Shown piece by piece: positions 25,413 to 34,662 of a stretch of DNA of 64,000 bases. The notes under the pieces were generated by a model. The model saw only the letters and a program-made list of their open reading frames with translations, was not told where the DNA came from and did not search any database. Position 1 is the stretch's first letter; each line of letters starts with the position of its first letter. Source of the stretch: Mycobacterium syngnathidarum. Lineage in GTDB: Bacteria > Actinomycetota > Actinomycetes > Mycobacteriales > Mycobacteriaceae. The stretch covers positions 1 to 64,000 of the forward strand of contig NZ_MLCL01000002.1 of the NCBI RefSeq assembly GCF_001942625.1, written 5' to 3'. Position numbers and translations under genes: made by a program.

Positions 25413-26390
25413 GTGCTCTCGCCTCTGAACCTCCGCGCCGTGGCCACCGCGTTGATGCTGGCCACACCACTCGCCGTCATTTCCTGCGGCTCCGAACAGA
25501 CCCGGCAGTCCGACTCCCCAGGCAACTGCGTGACCACACCGGTCAACGTCGTCGTCAGCGTCGACCAGTGGGGTGACATCGCGTCCGCACTGGGCGGCGA
25601 CTGCGCGAAGGTGACCACCGTGCTGGCCGGCTCCTCGGTCGACCCGCATGACTTCGAACCATCGCCCGCGGACGCGGCCAAGTTCCAGGGCGCGCAGTTG
25701 GTGGTCATGAACGGCGGGCACTACGACGAATGGGCGGCCAAGTTGGCCCAGAGCACGGCGCCCAACGCCGTCGTCGTCTCCGCCACCGGGACCGGGACCG
25801 GCGATGACAACCATGACCATGGCAATGGGGAAGGCGGCGCACATGCTGACGAGCAATCGGCCAACCCGCACGCCTGGTACGACCCGGCCGCGGTGACCGG
25901 CGTCGCCGACACGATCACCGAGGAGCTGAGCCAGCTGGCACCCGACGCGCGCGACTACTTTGCGCAGCGCCGCGCCGAGTTCACCACCTCGATGCAGCCT
26001 TACCAGCAGCTGATCACCGACATCAAGACCAAGGCCGCCGGTAAGCGCTACGCCGCCACCGAGACGGTGTTCGACAACATGGCAACGGCGCTCGGACTGG
26101 TCAACCAGACGCCTCCGGGCTATCAGGCGGCCACGTCCAACGAGTCCGACCCGTCACCGGCCGACCTGGATGCATTCCTGCGCCTACTCGCCGATCACGG
26201 GGTCGATGTGCTGATCTACAACACCCAGACCGAGGGCTCGCTGCCCAAACAGATCCGGTCCGCAGCCGAGAGTGCCGGAATTCCGGTTGTCGATGTCACC
26301 GAAACGGTGGCGCCGGGAGCGGATTCGTTCGAGGCTTGGCAGGTGAATCAACTGACCGCGCTTGCCAAAGCGCTCGGAATTCAGACCTAG
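25413..26390 (+). CDS. znuA: Zinc ABC transporter substrate-binding lipoprotein
   Basis: 325 residues from GTG 25413. Lipobox VISC gives lipidated C25. The cluster A-I zinc-binding pattern is visible: DPHDFEPSP (H79), GGHYDEW (H103), a His/Asp-rich loop DDNHDHGNGEGGAHAD (131-146) and NPHAW (H153), ending with the TETV and NTQTEGS blocks. It captures Zn(II) outside the membrane and passes it to ZnuBC. The frame is open upstream to ATG 25389 and GTG 25377, but those starts would add a second hydrophobic stretch and place a Zur-like site inside the gene. Manganese is a less likely substrate. Confidence 0.92.
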   Translation: MLSPLNLRAVATALMLATPLAVISCGSEQTRQSDSPGNCVTTPVNVVVSVDQWGDIASALGGDCAKVTTVLAGSSVDPHDFEPSPADAAKFQGAQLVVMNGGHYDEWAAKLAQSTAPNAVVVSATGTGTGDDNHDHGNGEGGAHADEQSANPHAWYDPAAVTGVADTITEELSQLAPDARDYFAQRRAEFTTSMQPYQQLITDIKTKAAGKRYAATETVFDNMATALGLVNQTPPGYQAATSNESDPSPADLDAFLRLLADHGVDVLIYNTQTEGSLPKQIRSAAESAGIPVVDVTETVAPGADSFEAWQVNQLTALAKALGIQT

Positions 26391-27169
26391 TGTCCAGCGA
26401 GACCACACCTTCACCGGCCCTCGTCTTCGACGACGTCAGTGCCGTACGCGGGGGCCGGTTGATCTGGTCGGAGGGCACCTTCGAGATCCCGGCCGGCGGC
26501 ATCGTCGCGCTGATCGGCTCCAACGGATCGGGCAAGTCCACGATGCTGCAGGTGATCTTGGGCCTACTGCCCGCAGCCTCGGGTTCGGTGCGGGTGCTCG
26601 GCGGTGCACCGGGTGAGCACAACGACCTGATCGGTTACGTCCCGCAGGATTATGCCGACGGCGCGGGCGAGGCCATCCGGGCCCGCGGCGCGGTGACCCT
26701 GGGCCTCACCGGGCGGCGCTGGGGCTTCTCCCGGACCTTGGCTGCCGAGAAGGCCCGGGTCGACGAGGCCTTGGCGTGGGTCGAGGCCACCGGCTTCGCC
26801 ACCATGCGACTGTCGGAACTGTCCGGCGGTCAGCGGCAGCGCATCGCGTTGGCCAATGCCCTTGTCGGACATCCGAAGATGCTCATCCTCGACGAACCCC
26901 TGGCCGCGCTCGATTTGCGCAACCAGCACGAGATCGTGCAGTTGCTGGCCCGGCTCAACGCCGACCTCGGCGTCACCATTCTCGTTGTCGCCCATGACCT
27001 CAACCCGCTGCTGAGCGTGCTCGACAGTGCCATCTATCTGCTCGACGGCCACGCCCACCACGCGGCCATCGACGAGGTGGTGGACGATGACCTGCTGACC
27101 CACCTCTACGGGACCAAGGTGCAGGTGGCCCACACCCCGCTGGGGCAGATGTACATGAGGAGCGGGTGA
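26390..27169 (+). CDS. znuC: Zinc ABC transporter ATP-binding protein
   Basis: 259 residues from GTG 26390, sharing one base with the znuA stop. Walker A GSNGSGKST, signature LSGGQRQR, Walker B MLILDEP and the H-loop VVAHDLN. The C terminus has a His pair (HAHHAAID). Energises ZnuB. Confidence 0.92.
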   Translation: MSSETTPSPALVFDDVSAVRGGRLIWSEGTFEIPAGGIVALIGSNGSGKSTMLQVILGLLPAASGSVRVLGGAPGEHNDLIGYVPQDYADGAGEAIRARGAVTLGLTGRRWGFSRTLAAEKARVDEALAWVEATGFATMRLSELSGGQRQRIALANALVGHPKMLILDEPLAALDLRNQHEIVQLLARLNADLGVTILVVAHDLNPLLSVLDSAIYLLDGHAHHAAIDEVVDDDLLTHLYGTKVQVAHTPLGQMYMRSG

Positions 27170-28047
27170 TGTCGGCGAGCCTGATTGCTGCAACGTTCAC
27201 CCAGGGGAATCTGGCACTGGGCTACCAGTACAACTGGTGGCAGATCCTGACCTCGGCCTTCATGCGCAACGCGTTGATCGGCGGCACGTTGGTGGCGTTG
27301 GCTGCCGGGCTGATCGGCTACTTCGTCATCGTGCGTAACACCGCATTCGCCGCCCACGCACTGGCCCACATCGGCCTGCCCGGCGCCACCGGAGCGGCGC
27401 TGCTGGGGCTTCCGGTCGGGTTTGGCCTGTTGGCGTTCTGCGTCGGCGGGGCCCTGGTGATCGGGGCGCTGGGCAGTCGCGCGCATGATCGCGAGGTGGC
27501 CACCGGCACGGTGCTGGCCCTGGCCACCGGCTTCGGGTTGTTCTTCAACTCGTTGGCCACCAAGAATTCGTCCACCCTGACCAACGTGTTGTTCGGCAAT
27601 CTGCTGGCCATCACGCATCAGCAGTTGCTGACCTTCACCGCGCTGCTGCTCCTGTTGGCCGCCACGGTCGTATTCGTTTTCCGCCCACTGCTGTTCGCAT
27701 CGGTCAACGCGCAGGTGGCCGAGGCCAAAGGGGTGCCGGTACGGGCATTGTCGGTGCTGTTCATGGTCCTGCTGGGGGTGGCGGTGACGATGGCGGTGCT
27801 GGCCGTGGGCACGTTGCTGTTGTTCGCGCTCGTCGTCACCCCGGCCGCGACGGCGATCATGGTGACCGCGCGACCGGTTCTGGCGATGATGATCTCGACC
27901 GGGATCAGCGTCGTGTCGGTGTGGGCGGGTTTGGCGGTGTCGGCGATCTTCAACATGCCGCCGAGCTTCGTGATCGTGACGATTGCGTGCGGGATCTGGC
28001 TGGCGGTGTGGACGGTTGACCGGGTGAGGAATTCGACGATCCACTAG
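27169..28047 (+). CDS. znuB: Zinc ABC transporter permease
   Basis: 292 residues from ATG 27169 (TGATG with znuC). ABC-3 family permease with eight or so membrane segments; HALAHIGLPGATGAALLG is the family's conserved loop. Completes the znuABC operon behind the Zur-type site. Confidence 0.92.
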   Translation: MSASLIAATFTQGNLALGYQYNWWQILTSAFMRNALIGGTLVALAAGLIGYFVIVRNTAFAAHALAHIGLPGATGAALLGLPVGFGLLAFCVGGALVIGALGSRAHDREVATGTVLALATGFGLFFNSLATKNSSTLTNVLFGNLLAITHQQLLTFTALLLLLAATVVFVFRPLLFASVNAQVAEAKGVPVRALSVLFMVLLGVAVTMAVLAVGTLLLFALVVTPAATAIMVTARPVLAMMISTGISVVSVWAGLAVSAIFNMPPSFVIVTIACGIWLAVWTVDRVRNSTIH

Positions 28048-28058
28048 CCTCAGACAGC

Positions 28059-29159
28059 ATGCCAAGGAGTCCGCACCCGCCGCGGCGGGCCACCCTGGCG
28101 TCGTTGGCAGCCGAGCTGAAGGTGTCGCGGACCACGATCTCCAACGCGTACAACCGTCCGGACCAGTTGTCCGCCGAGCTCCGCGACAGAATCTTCGATG
28201 CGGCCAAGCGGCTGGGCTATGCCGGGCCCGATCCGGTGGCACGCTCGTTGCGCACCCGCAAGGCCGGTGCCGTCGGGTTGATCATCACCGAGCCGCTCAA
28301 CTACTCGTTCAGTGACCCGGCCGCACTGGATTTCGTTGCCGGGCTTGCCGAATCCTGCGAGGCGGTGGGGCAGGGGTTGCTGCTGGTGGCCATCGGACCC
28401 AACCGCAGTTTCGAGGACGGCGCCGCGGCGGTGCTCGCGGCCGGCGTCGACGGATTCGTGGTGTATTCGGCCTCCGACGACGATCCGTATCTGCCGGTGG
28501 TGCGCCAGCGCCAATTGCCGGTTGTGGTGGTGGATCAGCCCAAAGACGTGCCCGGGGTGTCGCGGGTCGGCATCGACGATCGCGGTGGGATGCGGCGGCT
28601 GGCCGAGCACGTGATGGAGCTGGGGCACCGCGACATCGGACTGCTGACCATGCGGCTGGGCCGCGACCGGCCCCACGAAAGCACGAAACCCGCACTGGCC
28701 GATCCGGATCGGGTGTTGTCTCCGCATTTCCACGTGCAGCGCGAACGCATTCACGGTGTGTACGACGCGATGACGGCCGCCGGCCTGGCGCCGGGCACCC
28801 TCACCGTGGTGGAGAGCTACGACCATCTGCCGACCTCCGGGGGGTTGGCCGCCGAGGTGGCATTGGATGCCAATCCCCGCATCACCGCACTGATGTGCAC
28901 CGCCGACGTACTGGCCTTGTCCGCCATGGACTATCTGCGTTCGCGGGGCATCTACGTGCCGGGTGAGATGACGGTGACCGGGTTCGACGGGGTGCCGGAG
29001 GCATTGCGCCGCGGCCTGTCCACGGTGGTGCAGCCCAGTGTGGCCAAAGGGCGGCGGGCCGGGGAGTTGCTGCACAATCCACCGCGCGATGGGCTGCCGG
29101 TGATCGACGTGCTTCCCACCGAGGTGGTGCGCGGCCGGACGTCGGGCCCGCCGGCCTAG
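28059..29159 (+). CDS. LacI-family transcriptional regulator (Rv3575c-like)
   Basis: 366 residues. The N-terminal helix-turn-helix (TLASLAAELKVSRTTISNAYNRPDQLS) and periplasmic-binding-like effector domain (GLIITEPLNYSFSDPAA onward) are standard for LacI regulators. It occupies the same place beside kstR as Rv3575c in M. tuberculosis. Its sugar or other ligand is unknown. The last four bases overlap the otsB stop on the opposite strand. It starts 11 bases after znuB, so some read-through from the zinc operon is possible. Confidence 0.88.
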   Translation: MPRSPHPPRRATLASLAAELKVSRTTISNAYNRPDQLSAELRDRIFDAAKRLGYAGPDPVARSLRTRKAGAVGLIITEPLNYSFSDPAALDFVAGLAESCEAVGQGLLLVAIGPNRSFEDGAAAVLAAGVDGFVVYSASDDDPYLPVVRQRQLPVVVVDQPKDVPGVSRVGIDDRGGMRRLAEHVMELGHRDIGLLTMRLGRDRPHESTKPALADPDRVLSPHFHVQRERIHGVYDAMTAAGLAPGTLTVVESYDHLPTSGGLAAEVALDANPRITALMCTADVLALSAMDYLRSRGIYVPGEMTVTGFDGVPEALRRGLSTVVQPSVAKGRRAGELLHNPPRDGLPVIDVLPTEVVRGRTSGPPA

Positions 29160-29905
29160 TTCGCCGCGCGCGCGGCCAGCAGGAACTTCAGCGCGGCCAC
29201 GACATCGTCGGGCTCGTGGACGCGGTAACCGGCCAGTGTGTCTCCCGGCCCCACCTTGACGCCGACGTCGCCGTCACGCAGCCGGCGGAACGCCTTCTCG
29301 TCGGTGACGTCGTCGCCGAAGTAGACCACCGCCGACGCCTGCTGCTCGTCACGCAAGATGTCGATCGCCTCGCCCTTGTCGGTGGTGATCACCGCGAACT
29401 CGAGCACGGCCTTGCCCTTGGTCAGCTGCGCATCCCAGTTTTGTGCGGCCTCGAGTGCCTGCGCGCTCGCGGCTTCGGCATCGGCGGGTTCGGCATTGCG
29501 GACGTGCAAAGCCACGCTCGCCGGTTTGAGCTCGACGGCCACCCCCGGCCGGGTGGCGGCGATCGAGGTGAGCTCGGCGGCGATCCGAGCCAGCAGGTCG
29601 CGGTCGATGGGATGGGAGAACCCGGAGTCGAATTCGGCGCCGTGGCTGCCGACCATGTGCACGGCTGCGGGCATCCCGGACAGTTCCCGCAGTACCTCCA
29701 GCGCACGGCCGGAGATCAGGGCGGTCCAGGTGTGCGGACACTGCGCCAGTGCCACAAGGGCTTCGGCGCCGTCGCGCAGTGGGCGCGCGTCGGCAGGATT
29801 GTTGACGATCGGGGCCAGGGTGCCGTCGAAATCGGAGGTGATGAGCAGCCGGTCGGCGCGGGCCGCGGCCGTCAGCGCTTCGGTCAGTTCGGCGGGAAGG
29901 CTCAC
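29156..29905 (-). CDS. otsB: Trehalose-6-phosphate phosphatase
   Basis: 249 residues of the HAD superfamily: the nucleophile motif SDFDGTLAPI (24-33), LISGR, the GSHGAE block, and FGDDVTDEKAF near the C terminus. This is the OtsB pattern; it dephosphorylates trehalose 6-phosphate to trehalose, an osmoprotectant and precursor of mycolyl glycolipids. Encoded just downstream of kstR on the same strand; no otsA is in the window. Confidence 0.92.
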   Translation of the reverse strand: MSLPAELTEALTAAARADRLLITSDFDGTLAPIVNNPADARPLRDGAEALVALAQCPHTWTALISGRALEVLRELSGMPAAVHMVGSHGAEFDSGFSHPIDRDLLARIAAELTSIAATRPGVAVELKPASVALHVRNAEPADAEAASAQALEAAQNWDAQLTKGKAVLEFAVITTDKGEAIDILRDEQQASAVVYFGDDVTDEKAFRRLRDGDVGVKVGPGDTLAGYRVHEPDDVVAALKFLLAARAAN

Positions 29906-29908
29906 CCG

Positions 29909-30586
29909 CTAGATCTTAGGTTTGTCCTCTGCGCCGATCAGCAGCCGCACGGCCAGGTCCAGTCGCTTGCTGACGTCGGTGGCCGAGGCCCGGCGGGTCA
30001 GCCAGGCCAGCAGGTTGGACAGCCACACATCCGAGATGACCCGGGCGATGTGGTACTGGTCCTCGGTCGGCTCGCCGTCACTCATGGCCCGGGCGAACAT
30101 CGAGTCCATCAACTTGCCGACGTGGTCGACCTCACCGGCGGCGGAGGCGTCGGCGAAGACGAACGCCCGTGTCATGGCCTCGGTGAGCAGCGGGTTGCGC
30201 TGCATGGCCCGGTTCAGCTTGCCGACCATGAAGCTCAGCCGCTGATACGGGGTGCCGCCGGAGAGGGCTGCCCGGTCGGTCTTGGCGTCGATGCGTTCGA
30301 ATTCCCGTCCGAGGGCCGAGACCAGGAGATGGACTTTGGAGGGGAAGTAGCGGTAGAGCGTGCCGACGGCGACGTCGGCACGCTCGGCCACGGCACGCAT
30401 CTGGACGGCCTCGTAGCCGCCCTTGGAGGCGATGGCCAGGGTGGCGTCGAGGATGCGCTTGCGACGCTCCCGCTGTGCTTCTGATCCCAGTTCGGATTCG
30501 GCGAGGACAGCCACGTTCAGAACCTCACGCGGTCGGGTGTCCGACCCGGACGATTCGCTGCCTGCCTGCTGTGGTGCGCTGGACAT
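29909..30586 (-). CDS. kstR: Cholesterol catabolism repressor KstR (TetR family)
   Basis: 225 residues as drawn. The DNA-binding part RKRILDATLAIASKGGYEAVQMRAVAERADVAVG... and the C-terminal half (FADASAAGEVDHVGKLMDSMFARAM, VWLSNLLAWLTRRASATDVSKR) are nearly identical to M. tuberculosis KstR (Rv3574). KstR represses the upper cholesterol pathway and is released by 3-oxo-cholestenoyl-CoA-type ligands. The GTG at 30514 would give a protein starting at the residues where the M. tuberculosis form starts; the ATG at 30586 adds 24 residues. Divergent from fadE34, sharing a KstR site. Confidence 0.95.
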   Translation of the reverse strand: MSSAPQQAGSESSGSDTRPREVLNVAVLAESELGSEAQRERRKRILDATLAIASKGGYEAVQMRAVAERADVAVGTLYRYFPSKVHLLVSALGREFERIDAKTDRAALSGGTPYQRLSFMVGKLNRAMQRNPLLTEAMTRAFVFADASAAGEVDHVGKLMDSMFARAMSDGEPTEDQYHIARVISDVWLSNLLAWLTRRASATDVSKRLDLAVRLLIGAEDKPKI

Positions 30587-30729
30587 GCGGTGTGTGGCCC
30601 CCTCTCGGCGCGTACCTGGTCAAAAACGATACGCACGGCAATCTCCTTCTACGCACCTCCGCGCCGGTAAACACACGGACGTGTCCTGCTGTGATGCGGG
30701 TCGACTTGACGGTCGAACACTGTCACCAT

Positions 30730-30743
30730 TAGAACACGTTCTA
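30730..30743. promoter_or_regulatory. KstR operator (kstR/fadE34)
   Basis: TAGAACACGTTCTA is a perfect palindrome matching the KstR consensus TNNAACNNGTTNNA, 44 bases before the fadE34 start and about 144 before kstR. Confidence 0.9.
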
Positions 30744-30787
30744 GTGGGAAGCACGGACTTCTCGCGTTAGGGGCTAGGAGGTCCACC

Positions 30788-32917
30788 ATGTCCGGCGCGT
30801 CTGCGACCATCACCGACGAGCAGTTTGCCGCCCGTGACCTGGTTAGGAGCTGGGCCGGTGCGACCGACACCGCCGCGGCCGTCCGATCCGCTGAACACGA
30901 TGCCGATGCCTGGCGCGGGCCGTTTCAGGGTCTCGCCGAACTAGGGATCTTCAGCGTTGCGGTCCCCGAGGAACAGGGTGGGGCCGGCGGCACGGTCGAG
31001 GATCTGTGCGCGATGGTCGACGAGGCCGCCGCCGCGCTGGCGCCCGGTCCGGTGGCCACGACGGCGCTGGCCACCCTGATCGTCAGCGACGAAGCCGTGC
31101 TCGAGGCCCTGGTCTCGGGTGAGCGGACGGCCGGAGCGGCCCTGAGCGCAGACCTGACGTTCGAAACCGGCAAGGTGTCCGGTACCGCTGACTACGTCCT
31201 GGGCGCCGACGCCGCCGGGGTGTTGCTGCTGCCCGCCGGGGACCAGGTGGTGCTGGTCGACGGGAACGCCGCGGGTGTGAGCATCGAACTGCTGACCGCC
31301 ACCGACTTCTCGCTGCCGCTGGCCCGCGTCGTGTTCGATTCCGCGCCCGCTCAGGTGCTGGACGTCTCACGGCAGCGGTTCTCCGACATCACCGCCGCCG
31401 TCCTGGCGGCCGAGGCTGCCGGGCTGGCGCGCTGGACCCTGCAGACCGCCACCGAGTACGCCAAGGTGCGCGAGCAGTTCGGTAAACCGATCGGCAGCTT
31501 CCAGGCCGTCAAGCACATGTGTGCCGAGATGCTGCTGCGCTCTGAGCAGGTCTCGGTGTCGGCCGCCGACGCGGCGCGTGCGGTGTCGGAGTCCGACGAT
31601 TCCCAGTTGTCGATCGCTGCCGCGGTCGCGGCCGCCGCGGGCGTGGATGCGGCCGAGGCCAACGCCAAAGACTGCATCCAGGTGCTGGGCGGCATCGGCA
31701 TCACCTGGGAGCACGAGGCACATCTGTATCTGCGTCGCGCATACGGGATTTCGCACGCGCTCGGTGGCCGGCGTCGCTGGATCCGCCGCGTGTCTGCTCT
31801 GACCCAGCAGGGTGTGCGGCGTGAGCTGCGGATCGATCTGGAGTCGGTGGCCGACCTGCGTCCGGAGATCGGCGCCGCGGTCGCCGAGGTGGCCGCGCAG
31901 CCGGTGGAAAAGCGGCAGGTGGCCCTGGCGGAGTCGGGGCTGCTGGCCCCGCACTGGCCACGCCCCTACGGCCGCAACGCCTCTCCGGCCGAACAGCTGC
32001 TGATCGATCAGGAGCTCGCCGCCGCCGAGGTGGAGCGTCCGGATCTGGTGATCGGCTGGTGGGCGGTGCCGACGATCCTGGAGCACGGCAGCCCGGAGCA
32101 GATCGACCAGTTCGTGCCGGCCACCCTGCGCGGTGACCTGGCTTGGTGCCAGTTGTTCTCCGAGCCGGGCGCCGGATCGGACTTGGCCGCGCTGCGCATG
32201 AAAGCTGTTCGCGCAGAAGGTCCCAACGGTGAGCCGGGCTGGAAGCTGACCGGCCAGAAGGTGTGGACCTCGGCGGCGCAGAAGGCGCACTGGGGTGTGT
32301 GCCTGGCCCGCACGGACGCAGAGGCCCCAAAACATAAAGGCATCACCTACTTCCTGATCGACATGAAGACGCCGGGCATCGTGATCCGTCCGCTGCGCGA
32401 GATCACCGGTGACGAGCTGTTCAACGAGGTGTTCTTCGACGACGTGTTCGTGTCCGACGAGATGGTGGTGGGCACCGTCAACGACGGCTGGCGGCTGGCC
32501 CGCACCACCCTGGCCAACGAGCGGGTGGCGATGGCCGGCGGTACCGCGCTGGGCAATCCGATGGAGGAACTGCTGCGCACCCTCGGTGCCCAGCCGGATG
32601 TGGACCCGGCCGATCTGGACCGGCTGGGCGGGTTGATCCTGACCGCGCAGGTGGGTTCGCTGCTGGATCAGCGGATCGCCCAGCTGGCGGTCAGTGGTCA
32701 GGACACCGGCGCGCAGGCCAGTGCCCGCAAGCTGATCGGGGTTCGCTACCGCCAGGCGCTGGCCGAGTTCCGGCTGGAACTGTCCGACGGCGGGGGTGCG
32801 GTGCGCAACCAGGAGGTGCACGACTTCCTCAACACCCGCTGCCTGACGATCGCCGGGGGAACCGAGCAGATCCTGCTGACCGTCGCCGGTGAGCGCTTGC
32901 TCGGTCTGCCGCGCTAG
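30788..32917 (+). CDS. fadE34: Acyl-CoA dehydrogenase FadE34 (ChsE3), double-domain
   Basis: 709 residues, twice a normal acyl-CoA dehydrogenase. The N-terminal half (about 1-340, degenerate) and C-terminal half (about 350-709, with LFSEPGAGSDLAAL, KVWTSAAQKA and GGTEQILL) are both ACAD folds, as in M. tuberculosis FadE34, which dehydrogenates steroid side-chain CoA esters. GGAGG precedes the ATG at five bases. The KstR site in its promoter and divergence from kstR match the Rv3573c-Rv3574 arrangement. Confidence 0.93.
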   Translation: MSGASATITDEQFAARDLVRSWAGATDTAAAVRSAEHDADAWRGPFQGLAELGIFSVAVPEEQGGAGGTVEDLCAMVDEAAAALAPGPVATTALATLIVSDEAVLEALVSGERTAGAALSADLTFETGKVSGTADYVLGADAAGVLLLPAGDQVVLVDGNAAGVSIELLTATDFSLPLARVVFDSAPAQVLDVSRQRFSDITAAVLAAEAAGLARWTLQTATEYAKVREQFGKPIGSFQAVKHMCAEMLLRSEQVSVSAADAARAVSESDDSQLSIAAAVAAAAGVDAAEANAKDCIQVLGGIGITWEHEAHLYLRRAYGISHALGGRRRWIRRVSALTQQGVRRELRIDLESVADLRPEIGAAVAEVAAQPVEKRQVALAESGLLAPHWPRPYGRNASPAEQLLIDQELAAAEVERPDLVIGWWAVPTILEHGSPEQIDQFVPATLRGDLAWCQLFSEPGAGSDLAALRMKAVRAEGPNGEPGWKLTGQKVWTSAAQKAHWGVCLARTDAEAPKHKGITYFLIDMKTPGIVIRPLREITGDELFNEVFFDDVFVSDEMVVGTVNDGWRLARTTLANERVAMAGGTALGNPMEELLRTLGAQPDVDPADLDRLGGLILTAQVGSLLDQRIAQLAVSGQDTGAQASARKLIGVRYRQALAEFRLELSDGGGAVRNQEVHDFLNTRCLTIAGGTEQILLTVAGERLLGLPR

Positions 32918-32928
32918 GCGCACTTTCT

Positions 32929-32942
32929 CCCCGCTCGCGGGG
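32929..32942. terminator. Short GC hairpin between convergent genes
   Basis: CCCCGCTCGCGGGG folds back on itself between the fadE34 stop and the convergent TetR stop. The stem is short, so terminator function is only suggested. Confidence 0.3.
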
Positions 32943-33566
32943 TCAGTGACCCCGCAGGTAGCCCGCCAGCATCGTGACGATGCCGTCCTCGAGTTGTTCG
33001 GCATCGGCGGGCTTCTCGCACGCCAACAGCCGGTGGGTCAGCGATTCGACGGTCGCGACCACCATGCGGGCCGCGAATGCTGTGTCGGCCACAGTCACGT
33101 CGGAATGACTGTCCAGCAAGGCTTTTGCCGCACCGACGGCACCTTCTTCGGCCCGGTGTAGCCGATCCAGCAAGACCGGTGACCGCGGAGCCTCTTCGAA
33201 CAGCACGCGGTGCAGACGGGTGTCGTCGCGGTGGTTGTCGATCGCCGTCCGGACGAACAGCCGCAGCAGCTCCTCCAGTGATTCGGGCAGACCGGCCGCG
33301 GTGCGGTCGCGCAGCAGCGCCGCCCCGGCGTCGACGTGGGCATCGGTCAGCGCCGACAGGATCGAGTCCTTGTTCGGGAAGTACTGATACAGCGAGCCGA
33401 TCGACAGATCCGCGGCTTCGGCAATGCGGTTGGTGGTGCCCGCGGCATAGCCGTACTCGGCGAAAACGCGAGCGGCCGCTTCGAGGATGGCCTGCCGGGT
33501 TTCCACAGCGCGCTGCTGTCTGGGCTGTTTACGGGCCCGGAACCGGTCTGTCGGCGTCATCGCCAC
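32943..33566 (-). CDS. TetR-family regulator
   Basis: 207 residues. N-terminal HTH with TRQAILEAAARVFAEYGYAAGTTNRIAEAADLSIGSLYQYFPNKDSIL, then an all-helical ligand domain. Divergent from the SRPBCC gene that follows, which it may control. The pair has no counterpart between Rv3573c and Rv3572 in M. tuberculosis. Ligand unknown. Confidence 0.88.
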   Translation of the reverse strand: MAMTPTDRFRARKQPRQQRAVETRQAILEAAARVFAEYGYAAGTTNRIAEAADLSIGSLYQYFPNKDSILSALTDAHVDAGAALLRDRTAAGLPESLEELLRLFVRTAIDNHRDDTRLHRVLFEEAPRSPVLLDRLHRAEEGAVGAAKALLDSHSDVTVADTAFAARMVVATVESLTHRLLACEKPADAEQLEDGIVTMLAGYLRGH

Positions 33567-33620
33567 CTCCGCACGAAAAGCGAGTAGTCAGCCGGTGCGC
33601 AGCTCTCGAAAATTGGTGAC

Positions 33621-34136
33621 ATGCAGCGCATACACGTTGAAACGATTCTGCCCGCCGACACCGGACGAGTGTGGCAGGCCATGCAGCAGGTCCCGACGTT
33701 TCTCTACGTCTGCCGGGGCCTGTTCGGGGTGCCGGCCCTGGCCGGGCGCACCGAACCGTTCGGGGCCGGGGACAGCGGAACGGGTTGGCTGATGGCCTTT
33801 CACGTCATCCCGGCCTACCGGCACACCATCGAGGTCCTCGAGGTCGACGACACCACCCGCACCATCCGCACTCACGAGTACGGCGGGGTGCTGCGGTCCT
33901 GGGACCACACGTTGCACGTCGAACCGGTCACCGATCGGTCGTGCCGCTACAGCGACACCGTCGAGATCGACGCAGGCCGGCTCACCCCAGCGGTGGCAGC
34001 GCTTGCCCGCGGCATCTACGCCTACCGGCACCGCCGGTGGCGCAAGCTCGTGGACAAGCACATGTCAGAAGCGCGTCGTGGTGCAGGCCGTGGGCGTGGT
34101 CAGGTTGACCCCCCCGAACACCACCTGGATGACTGA
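33621..34136 (+). CDS. SRPBCC family protein
   Basis: 171 residues. MQRIHVETILPADTGRVWQAMQQVPTF opens a START-like fold with the usual strand order and a C-terminal helix (RLTPAVAALARGIYAYRHRRWRKLVDKH). Probably binds a hydrophobic molecule. Its 3' end overlaps the convergent secreted protein gene by 72 bases. Confidence 0.7.
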   Translation: MQRIHVETILPADTGRVWQAMQQVPTFLYVCRGLFGVPALAGRTEPFGAGDSGTGWLMAFHVIPAYRHTIEVLEVDDTTRTIRTHEYGGVLRSWDHTLHVEPVTDRSCRYSDTVEIDAGRLTPAVAALARGIYAYRHRRWRKLVDKHMSEARRGAGRGRGQVDPPEHHLDD

Positions 34137-34640
34137 GCAGATGATGAAGTCGTCCTTGGTGTTCGGCTGACCGGTCCGCCACTCGGTCGGGGTTGACACG
34201 CCCTCGATGCGGAAGCGTTCGATCGGCCCGCCACCGAAGTACGTCGCCGAGATCTCCACTTTGTTGACCGAGCGGTACAGCTTCGACAGCACGTTGTCGT
34301 GGTTGGATCCCTTGATTTCTCGCGGCATGCCGGCCGGGGCGCTGTAGGAGGCCTCCTGCCAGGTGTCCTTGTTCGAGCTGCGCAGGGTGATGGTCTGACG
34401 TGCCCACGCGTCACCAGGGAATCCGATGGGGCCGCTCGGCGTGAGCAGGTTGGCTTGCGTGTTGAACGTGCACTGCGTGCCTGCGCAGTCCGCGCTGACG
34501 TGCATCTCGATGTCGCCCTGTGGGCTGGGGATCGAGGTGACCGACGAGTTTGCGGCCGCGGAGGCCGACGCGGGAAACGCCAGCGCTGCCGCGGTCAGCA
34601 CTGCTGCCGCGCTCGCTGCGGAGAGCCTGTTGATCGTCAT
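34065..34640 (-). CDS. Secreted protein of unknown function (Rv3572 position)
   Basis: 191 residues from ATG 34640; a TTG two codons upstream is also possible. A Sec signal peptide is clear (LSAASAAAVLTAAALAFPASASA, cleavage near residue 30). The mature part contains four cysteines that could form two disulfides and no domain I recognise. Its strand and place between kshB and fadE34 match Rv3572 in M. tuberculosis. It starts 22 bases after kshB and may be co-transcribed. Confidence 0.75.
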   Translation of the reverse strand: MTINRLSAASAAAVLTAAALAFPASASAAANSSVTSIPSPQGDIEMHVSADCAGTQCTFNTQANLLTPSGPIGFPGDAWARQTITLRSSNKDTWQEASYSAPAGMPREIKGSNHDNVLSKLYRSVNKVEISATYFGGGPIERFRIEGVSTPTEWRTGQPNTKDDFIICSVIQVVFGGVNLTTPTACTTTRF

Positions 34641-34662
34641 CGTCAAGAAAGGTATCCGCTCG

